Assembly (NCBI RefSeq): GCF_000633395.1
Contig: NZ_AYMU01000021.1
Location: 1 to 36,338 of the forward strand
Reading direction: 5' to 3'
Origin: Pseudomonas sp. PH1b
GTDB lineage: Bacteria > Pseudomonadota > Gammaproteobacteria > Pseudomonadales > Pseudomonadaceae
DNA length: 36,338 nt
Shown here: one piece after another, positions 26,252-34,632 of the stretch
Position numbering within the stretch: position 1 is the stretch's first letter
Layout: every line of letters starts with the position of its first letter
Made by a program: the position numbers and the translations under genes
The notes under the pieces: model-generated
Databases searched by the model: none
Told to the model about the DNA's origin: nothing
The model's input: only the letters and a program-made list of their open reading frames with translations

Positions 26252-28576
26252 ATGACTCGTACCCGATCCCCCCGTTCCGCTAAAAAAACTCCGTCTGGTG
26301 GCCTGCGCCCCTGGCTGGGCTGGGCGCTCAAGCTCAGTCTGGTCGGTCTGGTGGTGCTCGCCGGCTTTGCGGTTTACCTCGATGCCGTGGTCCAGGAAAA
26401 GTTCTCCGGCAAGCGCTGGACCATTCCAGCCAAGGTCTATGCGCGCCCGCTTGAGCTGTTCGTCGGACAAAAGCTCAGCAAGGACGACTTCCTGACGGAA
26501 CTCGATGCCCTGGGCTATCGTCGCGAAAGTATCGCCAACGGCCCAGGCGCCGCGGCGGTGAGCGGCAATACCGTTGACTTGAATACCCGTGGCTTCCAGT
26601 TCTATGAAGGGCTGGAGCAGGCACAGCCGGTACGTGTGCGCTTCTCCGGCGACTATGTGGCGGAGCTTTCCGGCAGCAAGGGCGCCAAGCTGGCTGTGGT
26701 ACGCCTGGAGCCGCTGTTGATCGGCGGCCTGTACCCGAAGAACCTTGAAGACCGGATCCTGATCAAAATCGACCAGGTCCCGCCGTATCTGCTGGAAACC
26801 CTGGTGGCGGTGGAAGACCGTGACTTTTATTCGCACCATGGGGTATCGCCGAAGTCGATTGCCCGGGCGATCTGGGTCAACACCTCGTCGGGCCAGATGC
26901 GCCAGGGCGGCAGTACGCTGACCCAGCAGTTGGTGAAGAACTTCTTCCTGACCAACGAGCGCAGCCTGTCGCGCAAGCTCAATGAAGCGATGATGGCGCT
27001 GCTGCTGGAACTGCATTACGACAAGCGCGAGATTCTCGAGGCTTACCTCAATGAGGTATTCGTCGGCCAGGACGGTCAGCGTGCGGTGCACGGTTTTGGG
27101 CTGGCCAGTCAGTTCTTCTTCAGCCAGCCGCTGTCCGAGCTCAAGTTGCATCAGGTGGCGTTGCTGGTGGGCATGGTCAAGGGACCTTCCTATTACAACC
27201 CGCGGCGTTATCCGGAACGTGCGATGGAGCGGCGCAACCTGGTGCTTGATCTGCTTGAACAGCAGGGCGTGGCCACGGCCGAGCAGGTCGAAGCAGCGAA
27301 GAAGATGCCCCTGGGCGTCACCAAGCGCGGCAGCCTGGCCGACAGCTCGTTCCCCGGTTTCCTTGATCTGGTGAAGCGCCAGTTGCGTGAAGACTACCGC
27401 GACGAGGACTTGACCGAAGAAGGCCTGCGTATCTTCACCAGTTTCGACCCGATCCTGCAGATGAAGGCGGAGGCCTCGGTCAACGACACCTTCAAGCGCC
27501 TGGCTGGGCGCAAGGGTTCGGAAGACGTCGAGGCGGCGATGGTGGTGACCAACCCGGAAACCGGTGAAGTCCAGGCCATGATTGGTAGTCGCCAGGCCAG
27601 CTTTGCCGGCTTCAACCGGGCACTGGACGCAGTGCGCCCGATCGGCTCGCTGATCAAGCCGGCGGTCTACCTGACCGCCCTGGAAAAGCCTAGCCAGTAC
27701 ACCTTGACCAGTTGGCTGTCCGATGAAGCCTTCTCGGTCAAGGGGGCCGATGGCCAAGTGTGGAAGCCGCAGAACTACGATCGGCGTTCCCATGGCACGG
27801 TTTTCCTGTATCAGGGGCTGGCCCATTCCTACAACCTCTCCACTGCTCGACTGGGTCTGGAAGTAGGGGTACCCAATGTCTTGAAGACCCTTGGGCGCTT
27901 GGGCGTGACCCGGGAGTTCCCGGCCTTTCCTTCGATGCTGCTGGGGGCGGGGGGCATGAGCCCGATAGAAGTGGCAACCATGTACCAGACCCTGGCCAAT
28001 GGCGGCTTCAATACGCCGATGCGTGGGATTCGCAGTGTGCTGACCGCCGAGGGCGAGCCGCTCAAGCGTTACCCATTCCAGATCCAGCAGCGTTTCGATG
28101 CCGGCTCGATCTACCTGATCCAGAGTGCGATGCAGCGGGTGATGCGCGAAGGCACCGGTAGTTCGGTGTACAACGTGCTGCCCAAAACCCTGGCGCTGGC
28201 GGGCAAGACCGGAACCAGTAACGATTCCCGTGACAGCTGGTTCGCCGGCTTCAGCCAGGATCTGTTGGCGGTGGTGTGGTTGGGCCGCGACGACAATGGC
28301 AAGACTCCGTTCACCGGTGCCACCGGTGCCCTGCAGGTGTGGACCAGTTTCATGCGCAAGGCCGACCCGTTGCCGCTGGATATGCCGCAGCCGGATAACG
28401 TGGTTCAGGCGTGGATCGATTCGCGCACCGGGCAAGGCTCTGATGCCAACTGTCCGGGGGCGGTGCAGATGCCGTATATTCGCGGCAGCGAACCGCCTCC
28501 TGGCGCGTCCTGTGGAGGGGGAACCCCTGCAGATGGCGAATCGGTGATGGATTGGGTCAAGGGCTGGATGAACTAA
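26252..28576 (+). CDS. mrcB: Penicillin-binding protein 1B
   Basis: This 774-residue bifunctional peptidoglycan synthase has a short basic cytoplasmic tail (1-20), one membrane anchor (about 28-48), a UB2H-like domain, a glycosyltransferase-51 domain with EDRDF (catalytic E188) and GGSTLTQQLVKN, and a transpeptidase domain with the SxxK serine S466 (GSLIKP), SYN (526-528) and KTGT (652-655). All catalytic motifs are intact. It polymerises and cross-links lipid II on the outer face of the inner membrane. Followed after 16 bases by a TPR lipoprotein gene and then yqcC, which likely share its transcript. No ribosome binding site is visible at the ATG. Confidence 0.97.
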   Translation: MTRTRSPRSAKKTPSGGLRPWLGWALKLSLVGLVVLAGFAVYLDAVVQEKFSGKRWTIPAKVYARPLELFVGQKLSKDDFLTELDALGYRRESIANGPGAAAVSGNTVDLNTRGFQFYEGLEQAQPVRVRFSGDYVAELSGSKGAKLAVVRLEPLLIGGLYPKNLEDRILIKIDQVPPYLLETLVAVEDRDFYSHHGVSPKSIARAIWVNTSSGQMRQGGSTLTQQLVKNFFLTNERSLSRKLNEAMMALLLELHYDKREILEAYLNEVFVGQDGQRAVHGFGLASQFFFSQPLSELKLHQVALLVGMVKGPSYYNPRRYPERAMERRNLVLDLLEQQGVATAEQVEAAKKMPLGVTKRGSLADSSFPGFLDLVKRQLREDYRDEDLTEEGLRIFTSFDPILQMKAEASVNDTFKRLAGRKGSEDVEAAMVVTNPETGEVQAMIGSRQASFAGFNRALDAVRPIGSLIKPAVYLTALEKPSQYTLTSWLSDEAFSVKGADGQVWKPQNYDRRSHGTVFLYQGLAHSYNLSTARLGLEVGVPNVLKTLGRLGVTREFPAFPSMLLGAGGMSPIEVATMYQTLANGGFNTPMRGIRSVLTAEGEPLKRYPFQIQQRFDAGSIYLIQSAMQRVMREGTGSSVYNVLPKTLALAGKTGTSNDSRDSWFAGFSQDLLAVVWLGRDDNGKTPFTGATGALQVWTSFMRKADPLPLDMPQPDNVVQAWIDSRTGQGSDANCPGAVQMPYIRGSEPPPGASCGGGTPADGESVMDWVKGWMN

Positions 28577-28592
28577 GCGATGAGGGTTTGAC

Positions 28593-29324
28593 GTGAACAA
28601 GTGGTGGGTTCCAGCTATTACAGCTCTGGCATTGCTCAACGGTTGCGCCAGTGTGCAGCGCGGCTCCATTCCCGTCGTGGACTCCGGCACCGCCGTGTCC
28701 AACAGTGAGCGGATCTCCGCTTCCGGAGGCTTCCGCCAGACGACCATCAAGCGCCCGGCACAAGCCCAGGCTCAGGCTATTCCAGAAGACTCCGGGGTCG
28801 TGGTCATGGTCCCGGGTGGTGGTGCAACCGCCTCGGCGCCGATCAGCAGCACCCCCATTACGCCGGGGCCGATCACTCCGGGCCCGGTGGATGGCGCGAA
28901 CTATCAGTCGGCGCCAATCAGTCAGGGCACTTACAATATGCCTTCGACACCGAGTGGAATTCCTTCGGCGCGCGCCGGTGGCTTGTCTGCCGATGAGCAG
29001 TTGGACGGCCCGGTGCTGGCATTGTTGACGACCGCTCAGCAGCAGCAGTCCAGTGGCGACCTGAACGGTGCCTCCTCCAGTCTCGAGCGTGCGCAGCGAG
29101 TGGCGCCCCGTGAGCCGCAGGTGCTCTATCGTCTGGCCCAGGTGCGCATGGCGCAGGGCGACGCACCGCAAGCCGAGCAGTTTGCTCGTCGTGGCCTGAG
29201 TTTCGCCAATGGTCGTCCCGACCTTCAGGCGAGCCTGTGGGAATTGATTGCCCAGGCACGTGAGAAGCAGGGTGACGCTGCCGGTGCTGCCCAGGCGCGG
29301 CAGAAAGCCCGGGTCTCGCTGTGA
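28593..29324 (+). CDS. TPR-containing lipoprotein
   Basis: This 243-residue lipoprotein has a signal peptide with lipobox LLNGC (lipidated C18). A long low-complexity linker rich in Pro, Ala, Thr, Ser and Gln follows (about 45-130), and then tetratricopeptide-like repeats to the end (about 140-240: QQSSGDLNGASSSLERAQ, RLAQVRMAQGDAPQAE, AREKQGDAAGAA). The start is GTG at 28593. Lying 16 bases after mrcB, it may be a periplasmic partner of PBP1b in the way LpoB is in enterobacteria, but it shows no LpoB-like domain, so this is a context-based guess. Confidence 0.88.
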   Translation: MNKWWVPAITALALLNGCASVQRGSIPVVDSGTAVSNSERISASGGFRQTTIKRPAQAQAQAIPEDSGVVVMVPGGGATASAPISSTPITPGPITPGPVDGANYQSAPISQGTYNMPSTPSGIPSARAGGLSADEQLDGPVLALLTTAQQQQSSGDLNGASSSLERAQRVAPREPQVLYRLAQVRMAQGDAPQAEQFARRGLSFANGRPDLQASLWELIAQAREKQGDAAGAAQARQKARVSL

Positions 29325-29659
29325 TGGATGAGCGCTTGCCCCGGATCGCCGAACAACTGTTGCTGATCGAGCGCGAGATGAGGGCTCAAGAGCTGTGGGA
29401 TGAGGCTGCACCCAGCACCGAGGCCCTTGCCAGCACCGAGCCTTTCGCCGTGGATACCCTGGAATTCGAACAGTGGCTGCAATGGATCTTCCTGCCCCGG
29501 ATGAAAATGATCCTGGAGCAGAATCTACCCCTGCCCAACGCGTCCGGGATCCAGGAAATGGCCGAGATGGTGTTCTCCGCTCGTTCGATGCAAGGGCGTG
29601 ATCGTCAACTTCGGGTCTTGCTCAAAGAGTTTGATCAACTGATCGTCACCACCCGCTGA
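29324..29659 (+). CDS. yqcC: YqcC family protein (DUF446)
   Basis: This 111-residue small acidic helical protein matches the YqcC/DUF446 family (IAEQLLLIEREMR, FEQWLQWIFLPRMKMILE, LPNASGIQEMAEMVF). The family's biochemical role is not established; in enterobacteria it neighbours truC. I use ATG 29324, which shares its A with no gap: the lipoprotein stop is TGA 29322-29324 (GTGATGG). A GTG one codon earlier (29321) is possible. Followed by a strong hairpin. Confidence 0.88.
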   Translation: MDERLPRIAEQLLLIEREMRAQELWDEAAPSTEALASTEPFAVDTLEFEQWLQWIFLPRMKMILEQNLPLPNASGIQEMAEMVFSARSMQGRDRQLRVLLKEFDQLIVTTR

Positions 29660-29664
29660 TTCAG

Positions 29665-29694
29665 GACTGCCAGGTGCCCCTGGCAGTCGTTCTG
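29665..29694 (+). terminator. Terminator after yqcC
   Basis: GACTGCCAGG (29665-29674) and CCTGGCAGTC (29679-29688) form a perfect 10-bp stem with a 4-base loop, followed by GTTCTG. It lies 6 bases after the stop codon and closes the mrcB-lipoprotein-yqcC unit. Confidence 0.8.
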
Positions 29695-30284
29695 CATTGT
29701 CCCGTGCTGATCACTCATGAGCGATCACGGTCGCTCTTTCCCGCGGATTGCGCATTCTTTCAGTCAAACCCTCTTTAATGAGTTCCGAGCGTTCTGTCGC
29801 GTCGGGGGCTGGCTTGTGGCTGCCTTTGCCATGGAGCATTAGAGTTGATCAATAGGTCGATGACTAAAGTCGGGGTTCGCATTTCTGAGTTGCTTGTCGA
29901 GGAATGCGCAATTGAAGCGCAGGCAGCTGTCGTTTTTGGGTTTTTTCTTGCGTTCTCATGCGCTTAGTTCGAATTAACTACATAGACGGCTTGACTTGAA
30001 GAGGACGAAACAGAAGAATCCAAAGTCCGCTGTAGAGGGACTGCCAGAAGCAGACCCACTCAGCAGATCATGAGGCGCACATCCGCGCCGAAGTGCTACA
30101 CCCGCAACGCGTTACCTCGCGCTGGGTGGGAAAACCCCGCAACACTTTGGGGGGCTCCCAATACTTGCTCAGTCAGTGCTGACGTAGTCGGCGACCACCG
30201 TCGCTCATGCTCTGCTGAGAAGTAAACCTATTAAGACCCGCTCCCTTTTGAGGGCGGTATTCTGGCGTTTTAGAGGTGAACAAC
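29695..30284 (+). promoter_or_regulatory. Long structured leader region of ilvI
   Basis: Nearly 600 bases without a recognised gene precede ilvI. TTGACT (29991) with AAGAAT 17 bases on is a candidate promoter, giving a leader of about 260 nt. In that leader several hairpins are readable: GGCGC-N6-GCGCC (30074-30089), GCGAC-CACC-GTCGC (30191-30204) enclosed by CTCAG...CTGAG (about 30169-30218), and CCG/CCCT with AGGG/CGG around 30238-30257. GGG...CCCC and CCCC...GGGG pairings at 30125-30158 are mutually exclusive. Two short open frames, 29860-29967 (35 codons) and 30070-30225 (51 codons), lack good ribosome binding sites and have no branched-chain codon run in the second. Confidence 0.5.
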
Positions 30285-32009
30285 GTGGAGCTTTTATCTG
30301 GCGGTGACATGCTCGTCCGCTTTTTGCGTGACGAAGGCGTCAAGTATATCTACGGGTACCCGGGTGGTGCTCTCCTGCATGTTTACGATGCCCTGTTCAA
30401 AGAGCCGGAAGTGACCCACATCCTGGTTCGCCACGAACAAGCGGCAACCCATATGGCTGACGGCTACGCCCGTGCCACCGGTAAAGCCGGTGTGGTACTG
30501 GTGACTTCCGGCCCGGGCGCGACCAATGCCATTACCGGCATTGCCACCGCCTATATGGATTCGATTCCAATGGTGATCATTTCCGGTCAGGTGCCCAGCA
30601 CCATGGTCGGCACCGATGCGTTCCAGGAAACCGACATGATCGGTATCTCCCGGCCGATCGTGAAGCACAGCTTCATGATCAAGCACGCTTCGGAAATCCC
30701 GGAAGTCATGAAGAAGGCGTTCTACCTGGCGCAATCCGGTCGTCCTGGCCCTGTCGTGGTCGATATTCCCAAGGACATGACCAACCCGGCTGAAAAGTTC
30801 GAATACGTTTTTCCCAAGAAAGCCAAGCTGCGCTCCTACAGCCCAGCTGTTCGCGGTCACTCCGGGCAAATTCGCAAGGCAGCAGAAATGCTCCTGGCGG
30901 CCAAGCGTCCTGTGCTTTATGCAGGCGGCGGCGTGATCCTCGGTGGCGGCTCCGCACCGCTGACCGAACTGGCCAAGATGCTCAATCTGCCAGTGACCAA
31001 CACCCTGATGGGCCTGGGCGCCTACCCGGGCACCGATCGCCAGTTCGTCGGCATGCTGGGTATGCACGGCAGTTACACCGCCAACCTGACCATGCACCAT
31101 GCCGATGTGATCCTGGCCGTGGGTGCGCGCTTCGATGACCGGGTGATCAACGGTGCACCGAAGTTCTGCCCGAACGCCAAGATCATCCATGTCGACATCG
31201 ACCCGGCCTCCATCTCCAAGACCATCAAGGCCGACGTGCCGATCGTGGGTCCGGTGGAGAGCGTGCTGACCGAAATGGTTGCGGCCCTCAAGGAGATCGG
31301 CGAAACCCCGAACAAGGACACGGTCGCCAGTTGGTGGAAGCAGATCGACGAGTGGCGCGGTGATCGCGGCCTGTTCCCGTACGACAAGGGCGACGGCAGC
31401 ATCATCAAGCCACAGACCGTGATCGAGACCCTGTGCGAAGTGACCAGGGGCGATGCCTATGTCACCTCCGACGTGGGGCAGCATCAGATGTTCGCGGCGC
31501 AGTACTACAAGTTCAACAAGCCCAATCGCTGGATCAACTCCGGCGGCCTGGGGACCATGGGCTTTGGCTTCCCGGCAGCCATGGGCGTCAAGTTGAGCTT
31601 CCCGGAGAGTGATGTCGCCTGCGTTACCGGCGAAGGCAGTATCCAGATGAACATCCAGGAGCTGTCCACCTGCCTGCAGTACGATCTGCCGGTCAAGATC
31701 ATCAACCTGAACAACGGTGTGCTGGGCATGGTGCGCCAATGGCAGGACATGAGTTATGGCAGCCGCCACTCGCATTCCTACATGGAATCGCTGCCTGACT
31801 TCGTCAAGCTGGTCGAGGCCTATGGTCATGTGGGCATGCGTATCACGGATCTGAAGGATCTGAAGCCGAAGATGGAAGAAGCGTTCGCGATGAAGGATCG
31901 CCTGGTGTTCCTCGATATCCAGGTCGACACCAGCGAGCACGTCTATCCGATGCAGATCAAAGACGGCTCCATGCGCGATATGTGGCTGAGCAAGACGGAG
32001 CGTACTTAA
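30285..32009 (+). CDS. ilvI: Acetolactate synthase large subunit
   Basis: This 574-residue TPP enzyme condenses two pyruvates (valine, leucine) or pyruvate and 2-ketobutyrate (isoleucine). E51 in RHEQAATHMADGYARA is the glutamate that activates TPP; GEGSIQMNIQELS...NLNN is the TPP/magnesium motif (with GEG where many relatives have GDG). I choose GTG 30285 (MELLSGGDML) since AGAGG lies 8 bases upstream; the GTG at 30276 has no ribosome binding site. Followed two bases later by ilvH. The length fits IlvI of pseudomonads. Confidence 0.97.
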   Translation: MELLSGGDMLVRFLRDEGVKYIYGYPGGALLHVYDALFKEPEVTHILVRHEQAATHMADGYARATGKAGVVLVTSGPGATNAITGIATAYMDSIPMVIISGQVPSTMVGTDAFQETDMIGISRPIVKHSFMIKHASEIPEVMKKAFYLAQSGRPGPVVVDIPKDMTNPAEKFEYVFPKKAKLRSYSPAVRGHSGQIRKAAEMLLAAKRPVLYAGGGVILGGGSAPLTELAKMLNLPVTNTLMGLGAYPGTDRQFVGMLGMHGSYTANLTMHHADVILAVGARFDDRVINGAPKFCPNAKIIHVDIDPASISKTIKADVPIVGPVESVLTEMVAALKEIGETPNKDTVASWWKQIDEWRGDRGLFPYDKGDGSIIKPQTVIETLCEVTRGDAYVTSDVGQHQMFAAQYYKFNKPNRWINSGGLGTMGFGFPAAMGVKLSFPESDVACVTGEGSIQMNIQELSTCLQYDLPVKIINLNNGVLGMVRQWQDMSYGSRHSHSYMESLPDFVKLVEAYGHVGMRITDLKDLKPKMEEAFAMKDRLVFLDIQVDTSEHVYPMQIKDGSMRDMWLSKTERT

Positions 32010-32011
32010 TC

Positions 32012-32503
32012 ATGCGGCACATTATCTCCCTGCTTCTGGAAAACGAACCGGGCGCCTTGTCCCGTGTTGTAGGCCTGTTCTCGCAACGTAACTACAACAT
32101 CGAAAGCCTGACTGTGGCGCCGACCGAAGATCCGACCCTGTCGCGTCTGACCCTCACCACTGTCGGTCACGACGAGATCATCGAGCAGATCACCAAGAAC
32201 CTGAACAAGCTGGTCGAAGTGGTGAAATTGGTGGACCTGTCGGAAAGTGCTCACATCGAGCGCGAGCTGATGTTGGTCAAGATCAAGGCCACCGGCGCCC
32301 AGCGTGCCGAGGTCAAGCGCACCACCGATATTTACCGTGGGCAGATCGTTGATGTCAGCGCCAGCGTGTATACCGTGCAACTGACCGGTACCAGCGACAA
32401 GCTCGACAGCTTCATTCAATCGATCGGCACCGCATCGATTCTGGAAACCGTACGCAGTGGTGTCACCGGGATTGCCCGTGGCGACAAAGTACTGAGCATC
32501 TAA
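32012..32503 (+). CDS. ilvH: Acetolactate synthase small (regulatory) subunit
   Basis: This 163-residue regulatory subunit has an N-terminal ACT domain (about 4-77: ISLLLENEPGALSRVVGLFSQ, then NYNIESLTV), which binds valine for feedback inhibition and activates IlvI, and a C-terminal ACT-like half. The ATG at 32012 follows the ilvI stop by two bases, so stoichiometry is set by coupled translation. Length equals the E. coli protein. Confidence 0.97.
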   Translation: MRHIISLLLENEPGALSRVVGLFSQRNYNIESLTVAPTEDPTLSRLTLTTVGHDEIIEQITKNLNKLVEVVKLVDLSESAHIERELMLVKIKATGAQRAEVKRTTDIYRGQIVDVSASVYTVQLTGTSDKLDSFIQSIGTASILETVRSGVTGIARGDKVLSI

Positions 32504-32548
32504 CTCAAATTAGCCAATGGCCGGAACGGCCTGATATAGGGGAAATTC

Positions 32549-33565
32549 ATGAAAGTTTTCTACGATAAAGACTGCGACCTGTCGATCATCCAAGGCAAGA
32601 AAGTTGCCATCATCGGCTACGGTTCCCAGGGCCACGCTCAAGCCTGCAACCTGAAAGACTCTGGCGTCGACGTAACTGTCGGCCTGCGTAAAGGCTCGGC
32701 TACCGTTGCCAAGGCTGAAGCCCACGGCCTGAAAGTGACCGACGTTGCCGCAGCCGTTGCCGGCGCCGACCTGGTCATGATCCTGACTCCGGACGAGTTC
32801 CAGTCCCAGCTGTACAAGAATGAAATTGAGCCGAACATCAAGAAGGGCGCCACCCTGGCCTTCTCCCACGGCTTCGCGATCCACTACAACCAGGTTGTGC
32901 CACGTGCCGACCTCGACGTGATCATGATCGCGCCGAAGGCCCCGGGCCATACCGTGCGCTCCGAGTTCGTCAAGGGCGGCGGTATCCCTGACCTGATCGC
33001 GATCTACCAGGACGCTTCCGGCAACGCCAAGAACGTTGCCCTGTCCTACGCCGCAGGCGTCGGCGGCGGCCGTACCGGCATCATCGAAACCACCTTCAAG
33101 GACGAGACTGAAACCGACCTGTTCGGCGAGCAGGCTGTTCTGTGCGGCGGTACCGTTGAGCTGGTCAAGGCCGGTTTCGAGACCCTGGTTGAAGCGGGCT
33201 ACGCGCCAGAAATGGCCTACTTCGAGTGCCTGCACGAACTGAAGCTGATCGTTGACCTCATGTACGAAGGCGGTATCGCCAACATGAACTACTCGATCTC
33301 CAACAACGCCGAGTACGGCGAGTACGTGACCGGCCCTGAAGTCATCAACGCCGAATCCCGTCAGGCCATGCGCAACGCTCTGAAGCGCATCCAGGACGGC
33401 GAATACGCCAAGATGTTCATCAGCGAAGGTGCTACCGGCTACCCATCGATGACCGCCAAGCGTCGTAACAACGCCGCTCACGGTATCGAAATCATCGGCG
33501 AGCAACTGCGTTCGATGATGCCGTGGATCGGTGCCAACAAGATCGTCGACAAAGCCAAGAACTAA
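32549..33565 (+). CDS. ilvC: Ketol-acid reductoisomerase
   Basis: This 338-residue class I enzyme isomerises and reduces acetolactate or acetohydroxybutyrate with NADPH. The Rossmann motif GYGSQGHAQ (23-31), the metal-binding DETETDLFGEQAVLCGG (D190 and E194 region) and CLHELKLIVDLMYEGG are intact. Codon choice is strongly biased to C-ending codons, in keeping with high expression. In the 45-base gap after ilvH a small hairpin GGCCG-GAA-CGGCC (32519-32531) precedes the ribosome binding site AGGGGAAA. A strong terminator follows. Confidence 0.98.
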   Translation: MKVFYDKDCDLSIIQGKKVAIIGYGSQGHAQACNLKDSGVDVTVGLRKGSATVAKAEAHGLKVTDVAAAVAGADLVMILTPDEFQSQLYKNEIEPNIKKGATLAFSHGFAIHYNQVVPRADLDVIMIAPKAPGHTVRSEFVKGGGIPDLIAIYQDASGNAKNVALSYAAGVGGGRTGIIETTFKDETETDLFGEQAVLCGGTVELVKAGFETLVEAGYAPEMAYFECLHELKLIVDLMYEGGIANMNYSISNNAEYGEYVTGPEVINAESRQAMRNALKRIQDGEYAKMFISEGATGYPSMTAKRRNNAAHGIEIIGEQLRSMMPWIGANKIVDKAKN

Positions 33566-33583
33566 GTTCGAGTCTTGTCAGGG

Positions 33584-33609
33584 AAAACGCGGCCTAGGCC
33601 GCGTTTTTT
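33584..33609 (+). terminator. Rho-independent terminator of ilvIHC
   Basis: ACGCGGCC (33587-33594) and GGCCGCGT (33597-33604) form a perfect stem with A residues before and TTTTTT after (33604-33609). It lies 20 bases past the ilvC stop. Confidence 0.92.
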
Positions 33610-33711
33610 CGTTTGGACGGATAGGTTCTGGTATAAAGCTGGATCCTTTGTGGCCGAATCGCGGTCCTGGGTATCTGTCGAAACTTTTCACACCGTTGCA
33701 AGGTATTGTCC

Positions 33712-34569
33712 ATGAGCGAACGTCCCGAAGAGCCAAACCAGGCCTCTGACGCCGAAAGCCTGCTACCGATCGATGAGCATGTCGAAGAAGGGCATGACGC
33801 TGAAGGCCGTAAAGTCCGGCATCGTGGTATCTATCTTCTGCCGAATCTGTTCACCACTGCGAACCTGTTCGCAGGCTTCTATTCCATCATCAGTTCCATG
33901 AGCGCCCAGAGTGCGATGAGCGCCGGAGATGCGGCAGGGGCGAGCAAGTACTTCGCCTTTGCGGCCATTGCCATTTTTGTCGCCATGGTGCTCGACGGGT
34001 TGGACGGGCGCGTAGCCCGGATGACCAACACTCAAAGTGCCTTCGGCGCCGAGTACGACTCGCTGTCGGATATGGTTGCCTTCGGCGTAGCGCCGGCGTT
34101 GCTGGCCTTCGGCTGGGCGCTGGGAGACATGGGCAAGGTGGGCTGGATGGTCGCCTTCATCTATGTAGCAGGTGCCGCCCTGCGTCTGGCGCGTTTCAAT
34201 ACCCAGGTCGGTACGGCGGACAAGCGCTACTTCATCGGCCTGGCCAGTCCCGCGGCTGCAGGTGTGGTGGCGGGTATCGTCTGGGCCTTCAGCGATTACG
34301 GGATCCAGGGCTCGAAGATGTCCTTCCTGGTGGCCTTGATGGTGGCGGCTGCCGGCATGCTGATGGTCAGCAACATCAAGTACAACAGCTTCAAGGACCT
34401 GGACCTGAAAGGTCGCGTGCCTTTTGTGGCGATCCTGGCGGTGGTGCTGGTGTTCGCCGTGGTGTTCAGTGATCCGCCGCGTATCCTGCTGTTGGTGTTC
34501 CTTGCGTACGCAGCTTCCGGCCCGATTCAGTACCTGTTGCACCTTCGTCGCCGCAAAAGCGTCGAGTGA
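33712..34569 (+). CDS. pssA: CDP-diacylglycerol-serine O-phosphatidyltransferase
   Basis: This 285-residue integral membrane enzyme makes phosphatidylserine, precursor of phosphatidylethanolamine. The CDP-alcohol phosphotransferase motif is complete: DGRVAR, eight residues, then GAEYDSLSD near 100-127. About eight hydrophobic segments follow an acidic, hydrophilic N-terminus of about 45 residues. The ATG at 33712 is preceded by AAGG; a TTG two codons earlier is unlikely. This is the type II (membrane) PssA rather than the ribosome-associated E. coli type. Confidence 0.96.
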   Translation: MSERPEEPNQASDAESLLPIDEHVEEGHDAEGRKVRHRGIYLLPNLFTTANLFAGFYSIISSMSAQSAMSAGDAAGASKYFAFAAIAIFVAMVLDGLDGRVARMTNTQSAFGAEYDSLSDMVAFGVAPALLAFGWALGDMGKVGWMVAFIYVAGAALRLARFNTQVGTADKRYFIGLASPAAAGVVAGIVWAFSDYGIQGSKMSFLVALMVAAAGMLMVSNIKYNSFKDLDLKGRVPFVAILAVVLVFAVVFSDPPRILLLVFLAYAASGPIQYLLHLRRRKSVE

Positions 34570-34584
34570 TGTAATTTCCCCCAT

Positions 34585-34628
34585 ACTCCGCAGTCTATTG
34601 GTGCATCTGTCCTCCAATACTGCGGAGT
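34585..34628 (+). promoter_or_regulatory. Hairpin covering the msrP ribosome binding site
   Basis: ACTCCGCAGT (34585-34594) is fully complementary to ACTGCGGAGT (34619-34628), and inside it ATTGG (34597-34601) pairs with CCAAT (34614-34618): a 15-bp stem with a 2-base bulge and a 12-base loop. The only Shine-Dalgarno for msrP, GGAG (34624-34627), lies in the 3' arm, 5 bases before the ATG. No T run follows, so it is not an intrinsic terminator of pssA. Confidence 0.7.
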
Positions 34629-34632
34629 TGCC

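Noticed and set aside
26192..28750. Long minus-strand open frame opposite mrcB (852 codons)
   Set aside because: Antisense shadow of PBP1b; composition is His/Arg/Gln rich with no recognisable motif and no ribosome binding site.
29860..29967. 35-codon frame as an ilv leader peptide
   Set aside because: Weak ribosome binding site, scattered rather than clustered Val/Leu codons, and it lies upstream of the best candidate promoter.
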